A stretch of 36,412 nucleotides of DNA from DASYHS01 sp035998295 (GCF_035998295.1 NZ_DASYHS010000246.1:1-36412); one strand, 5' to 3'. Numbered from the stretch's first letter, positions 23,190 through 31,413 are shown. Numbers and translations: made by a program. Notes: a model not told the origin generated them from the letters alone.

Positions 23190-25244
23190 TCAGCCATGCA
23201 GGCGCGAGCCACCCTTTACCAGATCGTTAGCATGCGCGTCACTCGATAGAAGGGCGTCGTCCGTTAGGCGATCGGGCGTGGCATTGATGCGGGTCTGCTT
23301 GTCAAGCCAGGCCTGGAACATCAGGACGGGCCAGATCGCGTGCTGGAGGTTGCGGCGCCCGGAGACGTGATCGTTCCAGGCGGCGACGATGGGATCGGGG
23401 ACGAAAACCCCTTCCCTGGAGAGCCGGCTGCGGTCCAGCAGGTCCTCGGCCCAAACCCGCAGGGGGCCGCGCAGCCAGTCGCCCAACGGAATCCCGAAGC
23501 CTTGTTTGGGGCGGTTCGCCAGCGGTGCCGGCAGGTGGCGTTCGAGTAGGCGCTTCATGATCCACTTGCCTGAGCCGTCGCGGATTTTCATCTCCGCGGG
23601 AAGCGACCAAGCGAACTCGACCACGCTGTGGTCGAGCATCGGCGCCCTCGTCTCCAGGCTCACCGCCATGCTGGCGCGATCGACCTTGGTCAGGATGTCG
23701 TCGGGCAGATAGGTCGATAGGTCGCGGAGCATCATGTTGCCGACGTCGCCGCCCGGGATGGCGTCGCGGTCCCAGCTGTCCGGCCCGCCGTCCGGCTCGC
23801 GGCCGCCGATGACGACGGCTGCTGGATCAGCCCACAGCGAGACGAGGCTCCGATGGAGATCGGCGCCGCCGGCTGTGCATATCGCTTCGGCGATCTTCTG
23901 GGCATCGTCGACGCGGCGCCGGAGCCGCCCGGCACCCGGCACCGCGTTCGAGGCGGCGAGAGTCGCCGATGCTAGCAACCGGAGGATCCGTGCGGCACCC
24001 CTGCGTGCGGGCAGGGGCAGGGCGCCGAGGTGCGGCCAGAAGCACTGGGCCAGGAAATGGCGCCTGTATCCGCCGAACAGCTCGTCCCCCCCGTCGCCGG
24101 AGAGGGCAACGGTCACGTGCGACCGCGCTAGGCGGGATACCAGGAAGGTCGGTATCTGGGAGGAGTCGGCAAAGGGTTCGTCCCAGATCGTTGGCAGGGC
24201 CGGGATCACGGCTCGTGCGTCTTCGGCCGTCACGTAGAATTCCGTGTGCTCGGTCCCGATTGCGCGGGCGACGGCCCGCGCGTGCCCGGCCTCGTCGAAC
24301 GCCGCGTCGTGGAAGCCCATCGTGAACGTCCTGAGCGGCCGTGTCGACCGGGCCTGCGCCAGCGCCACGACGACGGAGGAATCAACGCCCCCCGAGAGGA
24401 AGGTTCCCACGGGCACGTCGGCGACGAGCTGTCTGGCAATCGCATTGGACAAGACGGCTTCCAGGGCGTCCACGGCCTCGTCGTCTGAGCCCCCGAACGG
24501 AGTCGTTTCCGCGGCGACGTCCCGGGCCGACCAGTATGGCCGGGCGCGTGCCACGAGGTCGCGTGACGTCCAGCCCGGCGCAAGCCCACCGGTGTCGATC
24601 TCGAGATGGGTTCCGGGAAGGAGCTTCGTCGCGTTGGAGTGGATCGAAAGCGGGGATGGCACGTATCCGAAGCGCAGGAACTGCGTGACCGCTGCCCGGT
24701 CGAGCGTGCCGGTGAAACCGGGATAGGCATCGAAGGCCTTCGCCTCCGAAGCGAAGAGCAGCGTCCTGCCGCAGCTCGCGAGATAGAGCGGCTTCTCTCC
24801 GAGGCGGTCGCGGGCTAGGTGCAGTGTGCGCCGGCTGCGGTCCCAGAAGATCAGGGCGAACATACCTGTCGTCCTGCGCAGGGCGGCCTCCACTCCCCAG
24901 AGCGCCAGCGCCTCGACAAAAACCTCCGTGTCGCAGTCGGTGCGGAAACGATGGCCGGCGCCTTCGAGCTCCCGGCGCAGGTCGAGATGGTTGTAGATCT
25001 CGCCGTTGAAGGAAAGCACGTACCGGCCGCATGCCGAGGCCATGGGTTGGCGCCCGCCGGGGCCGAGGCCGACCACGGCGAGACGCCTGTGCGCGAGCAC
25101 GACCCCTGCGTCCGCATCGGCCCATTCGGCGGCATCGTCGGGGCCGCGATGGCCGAGCCGGCCCGCCATCGCGCGAGCCACGCCGACCGCATTGCCCTTG
25201 AAGATCCTACCCGTCGGATCCCAGAAACCGGTCACGCCACACAT
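23190..25244 (-). CDS. asnB: Glutamine-hydrolysing asparagine synthase-like amidotransferase (AsnB)
   Basis: This is a 684-residue two-domain enzyme. Residues about 1-200 form the class II glutaminase, with Cys2 as nucleophile after Met removal, HRGPDD, the SFNGEIYNH loop and DRLGEKPLY. Residues about 230-600 form the synthetase with the PPi-loop SGGVDSS (about 285-291), ALSGDGGDELFGGYRRH and RASMAVSLETRAPMLDH. In surface-polysaccharide loci such proteins usually amidate uronic acids (for example WbpS) rather than make free asparagine. The UDP-HexNAc dehydrogenase at 27612-28898 and the GlcA epimerase at 7014-7997 fit this. It is the first gene of a two-gene minus operon and diverges from the GNAT gene across a hairpin-rich gap. 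Confidence 0.92.
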   Translation of the reverse strand: MCGVTGFWDPTGRIFKGNAVGVARAMAGRLGHRGPDDAAEWADADAGVVLAHRRLAVVGLGPGGRQPMASACGRYVLSFNGEIYNHLDLRRELEGAGHRFRTDCDTEVFVEALALWGVEAALRRTTGMFALIFWDRSRRTLHLARDRLGEKPLYLASCGRTLLFASEAKAFDAYPGFTGTLDRAAVTQFLRFGYVPSPLSIHSNATKLLPGTHLEIDTGGLAPGWTSRDLVARARPYWSARDVAAETTPFGGSDDEAVDALEAVLSNAIARQLVADVPVGTFLSGGVDSSVVVALAQARSTRPLRTFTMGFHDAAFDEAGHARAVARAIGTEHTEFYVTAEDARAVIPALPTIWDEPFADSSQIPTFLVSRLARSHVTVALSGDGGDELFGGYRRHFLAQCFWPHLGALPLPARRGAARILRLLASATLAASNAVPGAGRLRRRVDDAQKIAEAICTAGGADLHRSLVSLWADPAAVVIGGREPDGGPDSWDRDAIPGGDVGNMMLRDLSTYLPDDILTKVDRASMAVSLETRAPMLDHSVVEFAWSLPAEMKIRDGSGKWIMKRLLERHLPAPLANRPKQGFGIPLGDWLRGPLRVWAEDLLDRSRLSREGVFVPDPIVAAWNDHVSGRRNLQHAIWPVLMFQAWLDKQTRINATPDRLTDDALLSSDAHANDLVKGGSRLHG

Positions 25245-25302
25245 GTCGTCCCATTCTCCGCCCGCTTGCGGGACCGCCTGCGAAGGCGCCGCGTTCTGGA
25301 GG

Positions 25303-25322
25303 GCCCGGCAGCCAAGCCGGGC
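25303..25322. promoter_or_regulatory. Hairpin 1 in the divergent asnB / GNAT gap
   Basis: GCCCGGC (25303-25309) and GCCGGGC (25316-25322) pair perfectly around an AGCCAA loop. It lies in the 210-base gap between divergent genes, about 60 bases upstream of the asnB start. Without a T-tract it is not a normal terminator; an operator or leader structure is possible. Confidence 0.4.
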
Positions 25323-25340
25323 GGACGTTAATAGGCCAGA

Positions 25341-25359
25341 CTTCCGCCGTTTGCGGAAG
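25341..25359. promoter_or_regulatory. Hairpin 2 in the divergent asnB / GNAT gap
   Basis: CTTCCGC (25341-25347) and GCGGAAG (25353-25359) form a perfect 7-bp inverted repeat with a CGTTT loop. It is 18 bases from hairpin 1 and midway between the two gene starts. Its spacing suits a regulator-binding palindrome acting on both genes, but no regulator is known. Confidence 0.4.
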
Positions 25360-25454
25360 CTCGAATTCCGTGATGGTGGATTGCAGTACCGCGCATGGGC
25401 GGATATCGTCCGCGACGTTCGTGTTCAACCCCGGTTCATGGAGCCACGACAGCC

Positions 25455-26603
25455 ATGACGGTCGACTTCGGTATCCGTGCCGGCGCGGCTTGCAATCTCG
25501 GCGTTTCCCCTGACCGTGTCTCCGCCTTCTACGCGAGCCACTGGCGCCGACCGATCGCCCTCGGTCTGGAATCCTTCTACCTGTGGCAATTCCGTGATGC
25601 GCCGGCGGCGGACGGTCGCGACCGGGCCTGTGTAGCGATCGACAGCGACGGCGCCCTGGTCGGCGTGATGGGGCTCAATCCGCGGCCTTTCATTCTCGAC
25701 GGCGAGCACTTGGCCGGTGCGGAGCTGACGACCTGGATCGTTTCGCCCGAAGCCCGGGGCAAGGGCGTCGGAAAGGCAATCATGCGCTCCCTCCAGGACA
25801 GCTACGAGGTACTTCTAGGGGGCGGCATCACCAACGACGCACAGTCTATCTATCTCACGAGCGGCTTCGATTTCATTCGTTACCTGCCGAGATTTTATCG
25901 GATCCACGATGTCGACGCACTCGTGGATGTCGGTCTTGTGGAATGCAATGCGCTGGGCAGGAGGCTGGTGGAACAGTGTCTCGGGCGGCCCGCCGTGGCG
26001 CGGTGGAGCGTCGACAGGGTCGGTGTCGACGTCCTCGCCGACTGCGGTACCGCGATGATGCAGGACTTCAATCTCTTTATCAGGGATGCCGCCCACCTGG
26101 GATGGCGCTACGCCGACCATCCGGTGTTCGACTATTCCTTTCATCACGTGACCTCGCCCGCGGTGCCGGGGCCGGGGCTCGGTCTAGTTCTGCGGGAAAC
26201 CGAAGTGGCGGGCCAGCGAGTCGTCCATGTCGTCGATTTCTTGGGTGACGCCGCGCTTCTGCCGTCGGCGACCGCTTTCTTGGACGAGTTCTGCCGTTCC
26301 GTCGGCGCCATGGCCGTGGACGTCACCTGTGTTTCGCAGCGCGTCCGCGCGTATCTACGGGAAAGCGGCTGGTTTTCGGCGGTCGACGAGCCCCATCTCC
26401 AGTTTGCGCACCTGTTCAATCCCCCCGAACTCCGTACGCCGCCCACGACGTCGCTGATGATGTGGACCCGCAGTCGGATGCGGGCACTCGCGGACCACTC
26501 CAGGCTCCACTTCGCCAAGGGAGACCTGGACCTGGACCGGCCCACTATCGACTACATCGAGCACAGTCGCCAGATCCCGGCGGCCGGACGGAGGAACGCA
26601 TGA
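25455..26603 (+). CDS. GNAT-family N-acetyltransferase with extra C-terminal domain
   Basis: This is a 382-residue protein. Residues about 30-150 form the GNAT fold: YLWQFRDAP, ACVAIDSDGALVGVMGLN, then the acetyl-CoA loop WIVSPEARGKGVGKAIM (the RGKGVG motif). Residues about 160-380 are a second domain with VDFLGDAALLPSATAFLDEF and a conserved-looking YLRESGWF segment, perhaps a degenerate second GNAT unit. It could acetylate an amino sugar of the glycan. It is not the left-handed beta-helix type expected for LegH. ATG at 25455 is preferred over the in-frame start at 25395. Its stop overlaps the deacetylase start (ATGA), so the two are translationally coupled. Confidence 0.8.
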   Translation: MTVDFGIRAGAACNLGVSPDRVSAFYASHWRRPIALGLESFYLWQFRDAPAADGRDRACVAIDSDGALVGVMGLNPRPFILDGEHLAGAELTTWIVSPEARGKGVGKAIMRSLQDSYEVLLGGGITNDAQSIYLTSGFDFIRYLPRFYRIHDVDALVDVGLVECNALGRRLVEQCLGRPAVARWSVDRVGVDVLADCGTAMMQDFNLFIRDAAHLGWRYADHPVFDYSFHHVTSPAVPGPGLGLVLRETEVAGQRVVHVVDFLGDAALLPSATAFLDEFCRSVGAMAVDVTCVSQRVRAYLRESGWFSAVDEPHLQFAHLFNPPELRTPPTTSLMMWTRSRMRALADHSRLHFAKGDLDLDRPTIDYIEHSRQIPAAGRRNA

Positions 26604-27580
26604 CCGGCACCCTCACCGTCGTCACCTATCATTACGTCCGTCCGCTCGCCTTGAGCCGGTTTCCCGCGATTAAGGGGCTGGACCTCGAGGAGTTCGACGG
26701 ACAACTCGCCTACATGCGGCAGCACTACCGCTTCGTATCGGTCGACGATGTTATCAATGCGTACGACGCTGGAGAACCGCTTCCGCCGCGTGCAGCGCTT
26801 CTGACCTTCGACGACGGGTACATCGATCACTACACCTACGTCTTCCCGCGGCTATTCGAGGCCGGCATTTCCGGTGCCTTCTATCCACCGAGGTGTTCGG
26901 CCCTGGACCGCCGCGTACTGGACGTAAACAAGATCCATTTCGTGCTGACGTCCTGCCCCGATCCCTGGATCCTGTGCCGGAGGATCAACGACCTCGTCGT
27001 GGCCGCCCAGAGCGAGGAGGGGATGCCCACTCTGGAGCAGTTGCGCGCGGAGTATCTGCGGCCCGGGCGGTACGACGTGGCCGAGGTCCATTACGTGAAG
27101 AGACTTCTCCAGCACGCCCTCCCCGAGCACGTGCGGTCCAGCGCCGTGGACGCGCTGTTCCGCGAGTTTGTCACCGGCGACGAGGCGGCCTTCGCCGAAG
27201 AGCTCTACATGACGTTGCCCCAGATGCGTACCATGGCTGCATCGGGCATGCATTTCGGCGGGCATGGTGTCGTCCATGCTTGGCTGGACCGCCTTATGGA
27301 GGCGGAGCAGGCTCGCGAGATCGACGGCTCCGCCGATCTTCTGGACCGGATCGGGATGCCCCGGGACCGGTTCAGCTTCTGCTATCCCTTCGGGGGATAT
27401 GCTCGGGCGACCATCGATCTGCTTCGGGAGCGCGGGTGCCGCCTAGCATTCTCGATCGCCGCCGATCTGGCCCGGGTCGGCCGCGACGATCCGCTGCTCA
27501 TCCCGCGGCTGAACACGAACGACCTACCGAAACGGGGGGATGCCTTTCCAGTGTCCTGGACAAATTTGGCCGACGGTTGA
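26600..27580 (+). CDS. Polysaccharide deacetylase (NodB/CE4 family)
   Basis: This is a 326-residue CE4 deacetylase that removes N- or O-acetyl groups from sugars. Motif 1 is LLTFDDGY with Asp71-Asp72, motif 2 is GGHGVVHAWL with both metal-binding His, and motif 3 is FCYPFGGY. An insertion of roughly 130 residues separates motifs 1 and 2 (about residues 100-225), larger than in simple NodB proteins. There is no signal peptide, so it may act in the cytoplasm on a sugar nucleotide or lipid-linked intermediate. ATG at 26600 overlaps the GNAT stop, pairing acetyl addition and removal in one small operon. It ends convergent with the dehydrogenase gene, 31 bases away. Confidence 0.88.
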   Translation: MTGTLTVVTYHYVRPLALSRFPAIKGLDLEEFDGQLAYMRQHYRFVSVDDVINAYDAGEPLPPRAALLTFDDGYIDHYTYVFPRLFEAGISGAFYPPRCSALDRRVLDVNKIHFVLTSCPDPWILCRRINDLVVAAQSEEGMPTLEQLRAEYLRPGRYDVAEVHYVKRLLQHALPEHVRSSAVDALFREFVTGDEAAFAEELYMTLPQMRTMAASGMHFGGHGVVHAWLDRLMEAEQAREIDGSADLLDRIGMPRDRFSFCYPFGGYARATIDLLRERGCRLAFSIAADLARVGRDDPLLIPRLNTNDLPKRGDAFPVSWTNLADG

Positions 27581-27611
27581 GCCGGTTCCGGACCGACTCC
27601 CGCTCACGCGC

Positions 27612-28898
27612 TCAGAGGCTCCAATATAGGATGCCTGGCGGCATGGTCGTCGCCTCGAGGACGGACTTCACGTCCACGATCACGCCGCGCCCTGAGCTTC
27701 CGAACCTGTCGGCCAGCTCGGGTATCGTCATCGTCACGTAGTCGCGGTGGGCGACGGCCAGGACCAGCCCGTCCAGGCGGCGCAGGTTGTCCAGCGAGGA
27801 CAGCTCCACGCCGAACTCCTCACGGGCCTCCTGGGCGTCGGCGAAGGGGTCGTGGACCATGGGCTCGACGCCGAACTCCCGAAGTTCGCGCACGATATCG
27901 ATGACCTTGCTGTTGCGCAGGTCTGGGACGTTCTCCTTGAAGGTCAGACCCAGGATGCCGACCCGCGCGCCCCTGACCGGGCGGTCCGCCTCGATCAGCA
28001 GCTTCACGAGCTTGCGGGCGATGAAGGCCCCCATGCCGTCGTTGATGCGGCGCCCCGCGAGGATCACCTCCGGATGATGGCCGAGCTGCTCCGCCTTCGC
28101 GGTGAGGTAATAGGGATCGACGCCGATGCAGTGGCCGCCGACCAGGCCCGGCGTGAAGCGCAGGAAGTTCCACTTCGTTGCAGATGCATCGAGGACGTCC
28201 TGGGTTCTGATGCCCATCTTATCGAAGATGATGGCCAGTTCGTTCATCAACGCGATGTTCAGATCGCGCTGGGTATTCTCGATGACCTTGGCCGCTTCCG
28301 CGACCCTGATCGACGGCGCGCGATGGATGCCGGCTGGAATAATCGCGCCGTAGACGGCGGCGATCCGATCTAGCGCTTCCCCGTCCTCGCCCGAGACGAC
28401 CTTCACGATCCGCTCCAGCGTGTGCTCCTTGTCGCCAGGGTTGATCCGCTCCGGCGAATAGCCGAGCTTGAAGTCGACGCCCCGGCGCAGTCCGGACATC
28501 CTTTCGAGCACGTCCCCGCAGACGTCCTCCGTCACTCCCGGATACACCGTGGACTCGTAGACGACCACGGCACCCGGCCTGAGCGCGCGGCCCACGGTCT
28601 CGCTGGCCTTAACCAGGGCGGTGAGATCGGGCTGTCGGCTGGCGTCAACCGGCGTCGGTACCGCGATGACGAAGAACGTGGCTCCTTCGAGGTCCTTTCC
28701 GGCCGAGGTGAAACGTATCGTCGAGCCGATGAGGGGCCCGGCCTCGATCTCGCCGGTCGTGTCGATGCCCTTGCCCAAGGCCTCGATCCTGCGCTCGTTG
28801 ATGTCGAACCCGATGGTTCCCGGGAAGCGCCGGGCGAGGGCGAGTGCGACAGGGAGGCCGACGTAGCCGAGACCGATGACGGCGATTTTCTCGTCCAT
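27612..28898 (-). CDS. UDP-N-acetylhexosamine 6-dehydrogenase (WbpO/TviB/WecC family)
   Basis: This 428-residue enzyme oxidises C6 of a UDP-HexNAc (or UDP-glucose) to a carboxylate with two NAD+. The N-terminal Rossmann GLGYVG is at residues 9-14. VPTPVDASRQPDL and YESTVYPGVTEDVC follow, then the catalytic Cys257 in LVGGHCIGVDPYYL and the C-terminal LGLTFKENVPDLRNSKV domain. TFKEN(V/C)PD and VIENTQRDLNIALMNE are typical of the TviB/WbpO/WbpA branch acting on UDP-GlcNAc rather than glucose. The start at 28898 fits the family N-terminus, but AGGA lies only 2 bases upstream. An in-frame ATG at 28955 is an alternative. Its product could be amidated by the AsnB-like enzyme. Confidence 0.9.
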   Translation of the reverse strand: MDEKIAVIGLGYVGLPVALALARRFPGTIGFDINERRIEALGKGIDTTGEIEAGPLIGSTIRFTSAGKDLEGATFFVIAVPTPVDASRQPDLTALVKASETVGRALRPGAVVVYESTVYPGVTEDVCGDVLERMSGLRRGVDFKLGYSPERINPGDKEHTLERIVKVVSGEDGEALDRIAAVYGAIIPAGIHRAPSIRVAEAAKVIENTQRDLNIALMNELAIIFDKMGIRTQDVLDASATKWNFLRFTPGLVGGHCIGVDPYYLTAKAEQLGHHPEVILAGRRINDGMGAFIARKLVKLLIEADRPVRGARVGILGLTFKENVPDLRNSKVIDIVRELREFGVEPMVHDPFADAQEAREEFGVELSSLDNLRRLDGLVLAVAHRDYVTMTIPELADRFGSSGRGVIVDVKSVLEATTMPPGILYWSL

Positions 28899-29011
28899 TT
28901 CCTGCAACGGGGCTGTTGACGTTTCGTCAAGAAGGCGATCCCAATCGCATTGCACGCTCTTGGCATCAAGGGTTTTTTGTGGGACGAGGCCCGATGGGGT
29001 GCTTTCTGGTT

Positions 29012-29040
29012 TTGCCAGGATGCCAAAGCTGGGATAGAAA
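29012..29040 (+). promoter_or_regulatory. Candidate sigma70-type promoter for legB
   Basis: TTGCCA (29012-29017, five of six to TTGACA) and TAGAAA (29035-29040) are exactly 17 bases apart. The predicted start near 29047 gives a leader of about 52 nt before the legB ATG at 29099. It lies in the 200-base divergent gap. Confidence 0.45.
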
Positions 29041-29098
29041 CCCAGTCACGTCCGGTATTCAGGGATGGCCGGCGGCAACGTGATTCAACGAGGCGAGA

Positions 29099-30106
29099 AT
29101 GCACCCGCTCGGTCGTGTCCTGGTCACCGGAGCAGACGGCTTCATCGGGTCCCATCTGACCGAAGCGCTGATCCGCGCCGGTCACCGGGTCCGTGCTTTC
29201 GTCTATTATAACAGTTTCAGCTCGGACGGCTGGCTGGATACGGTGCCGGCCGACATCCGCGAGGAGATCGATTTCTTCGCCGGGGACATCCGCGACCCGA
29301 ACGGCGTGAGGGAGGCTGTTCGGGGATGTGATACCGTCCTTCACCTAGCAGCGCTGATCGCGATCCCGTTCTCCTACCATTCGCCTGATTCCTACGTGGA
29401 CACGAACATCAAAGGCACCCTCAACGTGCTGCAGGCGGCACGAGACCTGGGCGTCTCGAAGGTGGTCCATACCTCGACCAGCGAGGTCTACGGAACCGCG
29501 CTTCGTGTCCCGATCGACGAGGAGCATCCGCTTCAGGGGCAGTCACCCTACTCGGCGACCAAAATCGGCGCCGACCAGCTCGCGTTGTCTTTCGAGCGGT
29601 CGTTCGACCTGCCTGTCGCGATCATCCGTCCCTTCAACACTTATGGCCCCCGGCAGTCCGCGCGGGCGGTGATCCCGACAATCATCACCCAGATCGCAGC
29701 CGGCCGGTGCGAGCTGAAGCTCGGCAGCGTCCGTCCGACGCGGGACTTCAACTACGTCGCCGACACCGTCCGCGGCTTCCTCGCCGTCGCCGCAAGCCCG
29801 CTATCCGTGGGAGAGGTGATCAATATCGGCAGCGGCTTTGAGATCTCGATCGGCGACACGTGCAGGATGATTGCCGACCTGATGTGCCGCGAAATCAACA
29901 TCCAGCAAGACGAGCAGCGCTTGCGTCCGGACCGCAGTGAGGTCGAACGTCTGCTGGCCTTGAACGAGAAAGCCAAGCGCCTGACCGGCTGGGAGCCCAC
30001 CTATGGCAGCATGGAGGGGCTGCGGCGAGGGCTCAAGGAAACAATAGACTGGTTTACCGATCCAGCCAACCTTCGACGCTATAAAGTTGATGCCTATAAC
30101 ATCTGA
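29099..30106 (+). CDS. legB: NAD-dependent 4,6-dehydratase LegB
   Basis: This 335-residue extended SDR catalyses the first committed step to legionaminic acid, making an NDP-4-keto-6-deoxy-GlcNAc. The sequence is very family-like: VTGADGFIGSHLTEALIRAG, FVYYNSFSSDGWLD at about 34-47, LAALIAIPFSYHSPDSYVDTN, STSEVYGT, and the active site SPYSATKIGADQL with Tyr151/Lys155. PFNTYGPRQSARAVIPTIITQIA, TRDFNYV and the EISIGD block complete it. Length and ends look intact. A GAGGCGAG ribosome-binding site precedes the ATG. legC normally follows legB; here an IS982-like element starts about 10 bases after the stop. The NeuC-, NeuB- and NeuA-like genes at 9-16 kb supply later steps. Confidence 0.92.
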   Translation: MHPLGRVLVTGADGFIGSHLTEALIRAGHRVRAFVYYNSFSSDGWLDTVPADIREEIDFFAGDIRDPNGVREAVRGCDTVLHLAALIAIPFSYHSPDSYVDTNIKGTLNVLQAARDLGVSKVVHTSTSEVYGTALRVPIDEEHPLQGQSPYSATKIGADQLALSFERSFDLPVAIIRPFNTYGPRQSARAVIPTIITQIAAGRCELKLGSVRPTRDFNYVADTVRGFLAVAASPLSVGEVINIGSGFEISIGDTCRMIADLMCREINIQQDEQRLRPDRSEVERLLALNEKAKRLTGWEPTYGSMEGLRRGLKETIDWFTDPANLRRYKVDAYNI

Positions 30107-30115
30107 AGAATCCTC

Positions 30116-30121
30116 TAGCTA
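30116..30121. repeat. Target duplication TAGCTA, left side of the IS982-like element
   Basis: TAGCTA (30116-30121) is repeated at 31137-31142, directly outside the ACCC...GGGT ends. An alternative reading is a 4-bp CTAG duplication (30115-30118 and 31140-31143) with slightly longer ends. The short palindrome makes both fit. Confidence 0.6.
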
Positions 30122-31136
30122 ACCCGATGTGCGGGTTTTAGGTTGGCTGGACAAGGCGGGCAAAGGCCAGGGCCGGGAGTCCCGCGCGTTGGCAGAGCAG
30201 GCCCGCCATCGTGTGGCTGGCGAGCTTGCGCAGCCACCGGGCAGTCAGGTGCCACAGGTCCCGGGCGCGCACCCGCTTGGCGTGGTAGCGCTCGACCAGT
30301 TGGCTGAAGACCGTCTCAATCCTCCGGCGCGTCTGGATGAGCCATCGCGGCCATCGCGGCCCCTGGGCGGCGGCCTTGCGCGGGGATGGTGCGAGGAGAT
30401 CGAGTCCGTCGGGGGCAAGTTCAGCGCGCAGAGCGGGGTTCCAATAGGACCCATCGCCGAGCGCCCAGCCGATGCACCCGACGAGGAGTTCAGGCGCGAC
30501 GGCGGGATCGGCGGCGTTCGCCGGTGCCAGCGTCGCCGCCGTGATCACGCCGGGCCAGGTGAGGTGCAGATGCAGGCGCAGTCCATAGTAGGTCTGGTGG
30601 GCGAGCGCGTCGTAGCCGAAGGCGGCGAACCCGCCGAAGCTGCGGCAGCGGTAGGCGCGGGCGAAGCGGCAGACCGGCGCCGGCAGGCTGTCGATGAGCA
30701 GGCAGGCGGTACCCTGCTGCGTCGCCGCCGCGAGGTGCTGCCAGAGCGCAGACTTGACGACCCAGAGATTGGCCGCCTGACGCAGGAAGGTCGTCCGGTG
30801 CACCACGCGCAGAGCCGGGAAAGAATGGCCGAAGTGGCGGCGGAAATAGGTCCAGAGCCCCTGGTCGGTGTCGAGACCGAGGAACTCGCCGACGATCTCG
30901 ATCGTCAGGACCTCACTGTCGGCGAGCTTCGGGGCGGGGCCCCGTTGGCGCAGTCAGTGCGCCGGTGCCCCGAAGGCGCTGCGGACGAAGTCGTCGGTGA
31001 GGCAGAACACCGTTACGATGAACCTCTCGAGATCCATGACACATCTCCGCGGCGGCGGAACAGGCTGGAAGGCCTTCTGTCGCTTACGTTAGGCGCGTTG
31101 GGTCTCGACACCTTCCAAGAAACCCGCACATCGGGT
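30122..31136 (-). mobile_element. IS982-like insertion sequence (about 1015 bp) with broken transposase
   Basis: The ends are inverted repeats starting ACCCGATGTGCGGGTTT (30122-30138) and its complement (31120-31136), 17 bases without mismatch. ACCC-type ends, a length near 1 kb, one transposase and a 6-bp target duplication agree with the IS982 family. The duplication is intact on both sides, so the insertion is probably fairly recent. It sits directly downstream of legB and would block read-through from it. Confidence 0.82.
30138..31037 (-). pseudogene. IS982-type transposase with an internal stop codon
   Basis: Read from ATG 31037, the frame is 299 codons and continuous except for TGA at 30956-30954, after codon 27 (FGAPAH, stop, LRQRGPAPKLADSEVLT). 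The downstream part is long and well kept: IEIVGEFLG, SLPAPVCRFARAYRCRSFGGFAAFGYD, a DDE-like IDSLPAP Asp, GVITAATLAPANAADP, and RRIETVFSQLVERYHAKRVRARDLWHL with the catalytic Glu. This pattern is IS982-like. One substitution (CGA or CAA to TGA) would explain the stop. A shorter protein could still start downstream at a GTG near 30806, but it would lack the N-terminus. Confidence 0.8.
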
Positions 31137-31142
31137 TAGCTA
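31137..31142. repeat. Target duplication TAGCTA, right side of the IS982-like element
   Basis: This is the second copy of the 6-bp direct repeat flanking the element; the partner is at 30116-30121. Confidence 0.6.
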
Positions 31143-31413
31143 GCTGGTTGATGGCGGAACATTGTTGGGATGAGGTCCGTTGGATGATCGTGGAATACGG
31201 CTGGCGCTTCGAGTGGATATTGGCCAGCCGGTCAGATCCCACCGTCGCTTCTAATGCCGACCCTTGATCCGATCGGTGCGCGGCCGTCAACTGAACCGCT
31301 CCGGGTTTGCCGTAGACCATTTGGCATGATGGTGTGGACGACCGCTGCCCACCGGCCTGCGATGGCCATAAGGTGGTCTGTGTCGAATCGCCACGTCCGG
31401 GAGGGCCGTCCAC
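31143..31413. other. Non-coding debris between insertion sequences
   Basis: No gene is supported here. Plus-strand codons near 31150-31255 give MAEHCWDEVRWMIVEYGWRFEWILASR, which I cannot assign and which lacks a ribosome-binding site. At 31292-31312 an IS3-type end is readable. The rest up to 31413 resembles the upstream region of an IS110 transposase. Confidence 0.5.
31292..31312 (+). repeat. Orphan IS3-type terminal repeat
   Basis: TGAACCGCTCCGGGTTTGCC matches the right-end repeat of IS3 copy 1 read from its outside edge, with one difference over the first 20 bases. No IS3 orfs follow, so it is a leftover of another related element or a deletion scar. Confidence 0.6.

Noticed and set aside
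28950..28965. Sigma54-like element upstream of legB (TTGCACGCTCTTGGCA)
   Set aside because: It resembles the -24/-12 consensus but lacks the near-invariant GG at -24. A sigma70-type pair at 29012-29040 fits better.
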